Source: Sabellastarte sp. h YS-2021
Taxonomy: Eukaryota; Annelida; Polychaeta; Sabellida; Sabellidae
NCBI GenBank assembly: GCA_964017235.1
Contig: OZ024928.1
Coordinates: 2,914,001 to 2,978,000 of the forward strand
Length of the DNA: 64,000 bases
Direction: 5' to 3'
Shown piece by piece: positions 57,665 to 64,000 of this stretch. A program made the position numbers and the translations under genes. A model generated the notes under the pieces. The model made no database searches, was not told where the DNA came from, and worked only from the letters and a program-made list of their open reading frames with translations. Position 1 is the stretch's first letter; each line of letters opens with the position of its first letter.

Positions 57665-58840
57665 CTGAATTAAACAATGAAAAATAAGGTTTACATAATT
57701 TTTATTTTTTATTTATGTTTATTTATGATTTATATAATTTCTGTAGAGTCTAACAGATGTGAATGTTCTCTGAGGAATTAAGTTTTCAAGAAGTTCTGAG
57801 TTTTCAAGAAAGTCTAATAACGAGCCAGTGGGTAACACATAAGCATCCAGCAGAGGAGAGATGGTATGATAATGTCAAAGCAAGTCTACTGCCCTGTCTT
57901 ACATTCTGCCTGACGATATGATGATTTGATTATACTTTAGGAATGATCTGGATTGTTTTCATACTCCCCTGCCTTGGAGGGGTTTGCATCTGCATAGCTA
58001 ACTCTATGGCCAATTTAACACGGATGCTTTTGTCATTGTGTAATGCTTTAAATATTTGTTCCGAATAAACCAAAGTTAGAGACACCAGTGCAAGTTCCCA
58101 ATAGTGTGTTTGGGCACCACGCCTGTCAGTCCTCCATTTGCAGGACTCTGTTGGGTTGAATTTGTTGAGAAGTGTGAACAGGGCTTAAGTGTCTTATTTG
58201 CCAGGACTTCTCTGGGGGAATTGTGGTTGCTAAGATGTGATCAAGGTTCACACATTTGATTGGCCAAGCCCAGTGCTGTGTAACACAGGTGATGTTGATA
58301 GTTCAGTTTGAATTTGAGTTCAGAGGGAAAGGACATGTTTAACATAAATTTTGATTTTGAACTGATGATGGATTATAAATGTTGCTTTAGTGTTCTTAGG
58401 TTGGACGGGTCCTTTAGTTGTTCAGGTATATTCTTTACTTTAACTTAAAACTGACGTTTGATATGACAAGAAGTGCAACTTACGTAGTTTACAACTGCTC
58501 AGTGTGGACAACCAGCTTTTCACAGGACAATTGTGTCTACTTTGACAGCTAATAGGCTTGATTCGGCTTTAGTAGCCAGGTGACAAAGGGACAGTCTACC
58601 CTATGTTATTTTGAAATTGTCATCCAATCTATTATTGCTGATTTGGGCATTGAACCGTCAAAATACAACAGGTACCCAGTGCCTTTAGTATATTTTAGAG
58701 AAAGGAACTGTAAATATGATAAAACCAAAGAAACTAAATAAGAACTTTTGTAGTAATTGCCATGAGAAACACCCCCCCTCCCCATAGGCAAAAGTGTATG
58801 AGAAGATAAAAAGCAGCAACCCAGAGTGCCCCCAGCAAGG
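57665..58840. other. no gene recognised (searched for the channel TM1 exon)
   Basis: No minus-strand segment with a donor in phase 0 and a hydrophobic TM1-like stretch was seen. Parts near 58100-58800 may be 5' sequence of the DIRS-like element. Confidence 0.4.
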
Positions 58841-58841
58841 C

Positions 58842-61750
58842 AATAAGTGGTGGAAGCGGCTATGAGTCAACAGATGAATGGGACATTCAAGTATGTAGTG
58901 CTCACGTTGATAAGAGTGGTCCCAAAAAAGCCACCAGACAGATGGACTGTCTTGATAAGATGCCTTCGGCCTCACGTGGCTATTCCAGCGGTGATACTTC
59001 AGCAGATGAACTACACCACTCTTCTGGTGTCCAGGCACTAATACTTAAAGAATTGAAGAGAGTCAACAATCATCTTGACATCATGGAAGACACAGTGGGC
59101 AACTTGACACATAAGGAGCAGCAAAAGCAAGAAACTCATGGTTGGTGATGATGATGATTGTCAAAACAACAGTAACAGTGCTTATTCTTATGTAGTACCA
59201 GTCAGACAATACCAATTTGTAAGCGGTCGAGTTATATATAATTCTGGAGTCGACAAAAGAAAATGTGAAAGTCTGTTGGCTAGAGGCAACTGAGTTTGAC
59301 CTTTGCTAGTTCTTACAACTAGGGCAGTGAGTACCCAGGTTTACACAAAGTCCCATGTTGTTGACAAATCAAATGGCTGTCATGATCAACTGGGCAAGTG
59401 TGATACATTGGTTAATGCCAGCATGCAGTCATCCATTGTTGACAAGCAATTATTTACATACTCTGATAACAATAACAGGCAAGACAGTACTTGTGAATTT
59501 TAAAGTGACCCGTGTTTATCAGGGAACCCAAATGTCACTAATCACGTGATTCTCAGCCGGGGTCCTTTATTGAAAATAACATGAATCAAGCTATTATGTC
59601 AGATATAAACGTGTTAGGTGACGCGAGCACAGAAAACAAAGGTCAGGTCCCTATGAATGTTGACAATAGCAAAACTAACAGAAATCTCCAACCCGTTGTT
59701 CCTGAGGCTGGGGGCGTGAATGCATGCATGAAGTTTCTTGTTTGACATTAATAAATCAACCATTGATGACAAGTTTGAACTGGCGTTGTTGGTCAAGGAC
59801 AGCTGGAAAAACACACAATGGCTTGAACAACATTGTTTAGATTTCAAAGCCTGGAGGTCACAGTCAGATTTCCAATTTGGCTTTGTCCTTCTGGCTAATT
59901 GCATATTAGAGGACACTTCAAAACATGTGGGCCGTTCATTGATTGTCCAGTTGCACAGCACAAACTAGTAAGAGAGACAAGTTGTCCCAATTTCTCGAAG
60001 GCTCACTTGCTAGTAAAGTCTGAATTGAATGTGGCTGAATGGGAAGTCGTGTTGGAAGGATATTGGGACAAACAACTGATTGTTTAATCAAGTTTGGTTT
60101 CCCATTGGACTTCAATAGAAATTACTTTCTGACAAAAACAACCATTCATCTGCAGTTCATCCCCCCCATGCTGATGCCTATTTGAAGGAAGAAATACAAC
60201 ATAATGCTATAGTGGGTCTTTTTGTCACAGATCCATTTGACAACCTGCACTTTTTCCCATCCATGACCTGAGAGAAACAAAATGATGATGTTTGCAAAAC
60301 TTAAGACATCTGGGAGCAGGCGTGCACATCTATAAGATTGACATCAGTGGCATGTACTGTCACATCAAGATTGACCCCCTAGATAATGACTTGCTAGGCC
60401 TCCATTGGGACACAACGTGCGTGGATATGTATCTCCTGTTTGGGAGCAGACACAGAAGCCAGGTGTTCCAGTGAGTCAGCAACGTTGTACACCTTGCGTG
60501 GCATTGCCAAGGTTACGCATGTGTCAATTATATTGATGATTTTATAGATTTATAGGATGTAGCTGAGAAATCCTTTTAAGCTTTATATGCATTGTTCCAA
60601 TGCTTAGGACTTACCATTAGTGACAAGAAGTTAGTTACACCTAGTACACGTGCAGTTTGCTTCAGCATTCAGTATCCAGCATTCCGTTGATTCAGGGAAC
60701 CATTTAAATACCAGAAGACACATTACACCGGATCACATACAGTTGGGGAATAATCTTAACTTCAATCGCTCTTGGGTCAGTTACTTGATGTGCACAAGTG
60801 TGTAAAACCTGCACGTACATTTCTAAACCAGATGCTAGAGTTGCTATGTCCCAACTATGCCAATCAAGTCTTCACCTTGACTCCCAAGTTCATGTGTGAC
60901 TTGAGGTGGTTCTCCAAGTTTCTGGCCAAATACAAAGGAGTGTCTATTTATAACCACAGAGCTGTTGATCATACAGTTGAATTAGATGCTTGTCTGTTAG
61001 GGTTGAGTGCATGTTACAACAACTATGTCTATGCTCTTTCCATTCCAAATGACTACCTCAACCTTGCCATAATGCGTCTCAAAATGCTGAATGTACTCCT
61101 GGCTGTGAGAGTGTTTGGTCCACATTGGTACCGACACAAAATTTTAATCAAATGCAGTGGTGCAGGTTTTAACTCATAATAGAACACTCAGTTTCCTCCT
61201 TTGATCAATTTAGGCACCTAGTGGCTGGTGATGCCATATTTACAAGGTCTCACCTGAAACTTATTATCAAGTGTTCAAAGACTATTCAGACCAGGGATTC
61301 CCTTCATGTTATAACATTGACTAAAATCATTTTATAACATTGACTAAAAACATTTTATAACATAGACTAAAATCGCCCTCCCTCTGTCTACATACTGCCC
61401 TCAGGGCTGCCTTGAGAATCTTTCCATACAATGACCCATTGTTTTAATCCTATGCCAATGGTCTCCTTTGACGGACAGTAGTATCAGAAAATGCTTGGCC
61501 AAAATTAATACAAAGATGGGCTTCCAGCCTCATCACTTTACATTCCACTTGTTCAGTGCTCAGGGGCTACATTTGCTTATAATTCTGGCATACCAGTCCA
61601 GGACATTAAGCATCATGGCTCCTGGGTGTCGGAGTGTGTTAAAACGAAGATATTGCTACATTTGCTACTATATTGTCATCAATGTAGTCCTACCTTTGGG
61701 CTCGAGGAAAGTGTGAATTTGCTGATGTCAATGGTAATTTATTTGTATAC
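58842..61750 (+). mobile_element. DIRS-like tyrosine-recombinase retroelement, broken fossil
   Basis: Plus-strand parts in family order: a gag-like region at about 58942-59148 with a coiled-coil-like stretch (LILKELKRVNNHLDIMEDTV); a reverse transcriptase region near 60292-60650 (HIYKIDISGMYCHIKIDP, YIDDFID); an RNase H region at 60772-61179 (HTVELDACLLGLSACYNNYV); and a recombinase region at 61468-61716. It has many breaks and cannot be active. It is related to the minus-strand copy at 18.2-19.8 kb. Terminal repeats were not identified. Confidence 0.78.
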
Positions 61751-63440
61751 TGTTTATCTTGTAATTTACTAACATTTATGTCATACATAAATTAACTTCA
61801 GGTTACCTCTTTCTTAGACTGTAAATTGGATAACTGCTTATTTGGTCATCTCACATTATGCCGTTAAATTCTTGAACTACTTTCTGATGTGCTAGGCTTA
61901 ATTAGCTTTAGGTGATCTTATTGTGGACAATGAACTTTTTCTCTTATTGTAACCTTAACTTACATCATTGTTGTATACATTTTTATGTTGTGTATTGATG
62001 AAACAGTATTTTATAGTATTAGTCACATCTACACATTTTACACATGTTTTGTATTTAATCAATAAATACATGCTCCACAATGCCTCTGTTTTTGAGTTCC
62101 CCGGGTGGTAGAGACTGTTCATAATCGGTATGAACTGTTTCAAATTTTATTTTTTATGGCTACCAAATTTGTCCCAGCCATGTAACCTAACTCTCTAAAT
62201 TCGTAATGAGAGACAGATATTCTTCATAGAAAAGTGCGTTCACTTAATGTTCTTTTTACCCTTCACTTTTTGTAGCTGTTTCATTGTTTTTTCTGTTTTT
62301 CTCTCTTATTGGTCATACATTTTTAATTCAGAGCAAAGTAAAAGAGCAATTACGGGACAATGACAGGCTATAAATTATCCTTGAGCAATCATAGATTTCA
62401 ACAGACAAAGCTGTTATTCCTTTATTCATTTAAAAGGGTTTATTAATTTTTGATGAGAGAGCATTGGATCCAATTTGAAGTATTCAAGCCTGAAATCAAG
62501 CAAAGGGCATAAATTCTGAAAACCTCACATAAAATCAGAAGTAGTAGCAATATTTACTGAATGGGCTTTTGATATACTAGGATTTAAACCCCTAAAATCA
62601 ATTTTTCCAGGGAATGATAACACAAAGGAATTGAAGTGGGAAAGGACACATCATCGTTTTGTGATGTGATTCCAGAATGACATTTTGCTGTTAAGTTGAA
62701 ATTTGTTTATGTCTATTCGTGGGCTAGGAGCTACATAACCTTGGTCATACCTAGGTATAATACCACTATTCGTCACTTAAATAAAGTGGCCTCTTCTCCT
62801 CTACTTGGTACATCCCCAACCGAATAAGTGCTAAGATGAACAGAATTTCATCAAAACATGACAGTTTTGAGTAAGAACATCTTAAAATCTACAAATAAAA
62901 TGAGATAATGGTTTATTATTGCTTCAGGGTTAGGGCTATAAAGTATGTAAGTGTATCCCCTTGCCACCAAACACTTGCAGAGCATACAGGCCAAATTGAT
63001 AAGTCATATAATGGACAGATAGCTACTTATTCATACATGTACCTTATAACACTAATCCATGCTGATCACTTTGGTAAACTCCAACAATTTAATTTAATAT
63101 CTCCGACAACAAGGTCACTTGCTTCTATATTTATGTGGCGATTGACCAATCTGGTGAAGAGTAGAAAAAGATGGTCATATGACCAGCAAGATGGTACTAT
63201 AAAAGTTGAAAGCATAATACAGACAGTTTTGAGGGGTATGTCCAAACCCAAGGTCATTGAGGTGTGAACCCAAGAGGTCAGAGGTCAAAGATAAAAGTGG
63301 ATTTGAACCCCGTCTCTATGGTGACAACTGATTTACACATGCTACATATGAAGACAGTGAAACACATTGAGGCAATTTTATTTACATGTCAGTACACAAG
63401 TTAGCACAAAAGACAAGATTTTAGAAATTTTAAAAATGAA
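61751..63440. other. no gene recognised
   Basis: A 119-codon plus-strand frame at 62908-63267 has no recognisable domain and no supported splice context. Otherwise AT-rich. Confidence 0.35.
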
Positions 63441-63477
63441 ATTTGTAAATTGTTCACCCAGCTTAACTACCTATTCT

Positions 63478-63620
63478 AAAATGGTACGCTGCGCAGTGAA
63501 CGTGGACACGTCTTTTGCGCAATTCAGAAATCGCGAATATAGAACGGTAAATAAAGCACGCTGTTGAAATCTCGTACATCGTCCCTTCGCGTACAAATGT
63601 AAACAAACAACTCCCGGTAG
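63478..63620. promoter_or_regulatory. locally CpG-rich patch, possible promoter
   Basis: About a dozen CpG in 140 bp (ACGCTGCGCAGTGAACG, AATCGCGAATATAGAACGG, CCTTCGCGTACAAATG), against very few in neighbouring DNA. It is followed by a possible first coding exon at 63800-63859, or could serve the minus-strand channel gene whose first exon is unlocated. Inference only. Confidence 0.3.
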
Positions 63621-63959
63621 AATTAGTGGTTAAAATATTCATAAAATTGTTACTTCTTGCTTGATTTTAACAATTAACATATCGTTTTAAAGCTTACAAC
63701 AAAATAAAATCATCTACAATGACAATCTGTCAATATTTCATAACAACTTCTGTGAAAATAGAGTAACACAAAATACTTGTTTTTTACCCTAGATATCACC
63801 ATGTATGTTGCATTGATGGAACAGCCAACATGGCGTTGGATTTATTTAGATTTTTGCGTAAGATTTACCCCTTATTTTGACTAAAATCATTTGTAACCAT
63901 TTTAGAATAGGAATAAAAGACAAATTCTCGTACTTTATGATGGTTTTAAACTATAGATC

Positions 63960-64000
63960 TGCTGCATTAAAGCACTCAGCCCTTCGGGCTTCGTGGCTTT
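63960..64000. repeat. end of a dispersed repeat, continues beyond the window
   Basis: CTGCATTAAAGCACTCAGCC followed by CTTCGGGCTTCGTG is the inverse of the sequence at 29168-29205, so it is a repeated element end. Confidence 0.6.

Overview
This is AT-rich, intron-rich animal DNA with no bacterial or viral gene layout. The gene families and repeats suggest a marine invertebrate, most likely a lophotrochozoan such as a mollusc; that is inference, because no species-diagnostic gene is present. Two host genes can be read. (1) On the minus strand, a DEG/ENaC-type sodium channel covers 31.8-57.7 kb. I could place 14 coding exons whose splice phases all agree and which sum to 1,896 nt, or 631 residues plus the stop. 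They run from just after the first membrane segment to the C-terminus. Only the N-terminal/TM1 exon was not found. (2) On the plus strand, a small secreted cysteine-rich basic peptide is encoded by three exons at 10.66, 15.66 and 16.01-16.18 kb, with a likely 5' UTR exon ending at 10,051.

The rest is dominated by decayed mobile DNA. LINE reverse-transcriptase pieces of the Jockey/CR1 kind lie at 0.06-1.56, 23.1-23.6, 29.7-31.2, 38.8-39.3, 40.3-40.6, 41.3-41.5, 44.95-46.26 and 55.9-56.2 kb. PIF/Harbinger DNA transposons lie at 4.4-7.9 kb (MADF-like gene plus transposase), 28.76-28.95 kb (one end only) and 39.48-41.12 kb (both ends, TTA target duplication, a LINE piece inside). Two broken tyrosine-recombinase (DIRS-like) retroelements lie at about 18.2-19.8 kb (minus) and 58.8-61.75 kb (plus). 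Three tRNA-derived SINE families and a 5S-rRNA-derived SINE are present, several copies with clear target-site duplications. Three non-autonomous elements of about 1.4-1.6 kb carry arrays of short palindromes at their ends (13.4-15.0, 42.07-43.68, 52.5-53.9 kb).

Layout: 0-4.4 kb LINE and GIY-YIG-like remnants; 4.4-7.9 kb Harbinger; 9.96-16.25 kb secreted-peptide gene, whose long intron holds a tandem array, SINEs and a palindrome-rich element; 16.4-31.2 kb repeats only; 31.8-57.7 kb channel gene with mobile-element-filled introns; 58.8-61.75 kb DIRS-like fossil; 61.8-64 kb mostly unassigned, with a CpG-richer patch near 63.5 kb.

The most notable observations are: the channel has two multibasic sites just after its conserved FCNLNP segment, where vertebrate alpha-ENaC is cut by furin; its finger carries a serine-rich insert encoded by phase 1-1 exons, two of which look like a duplicated pair; and the peptide has nine cysteines in a spacing I do not recognise, a 15-nt microexon, and twin CACGTG boxes upstream.
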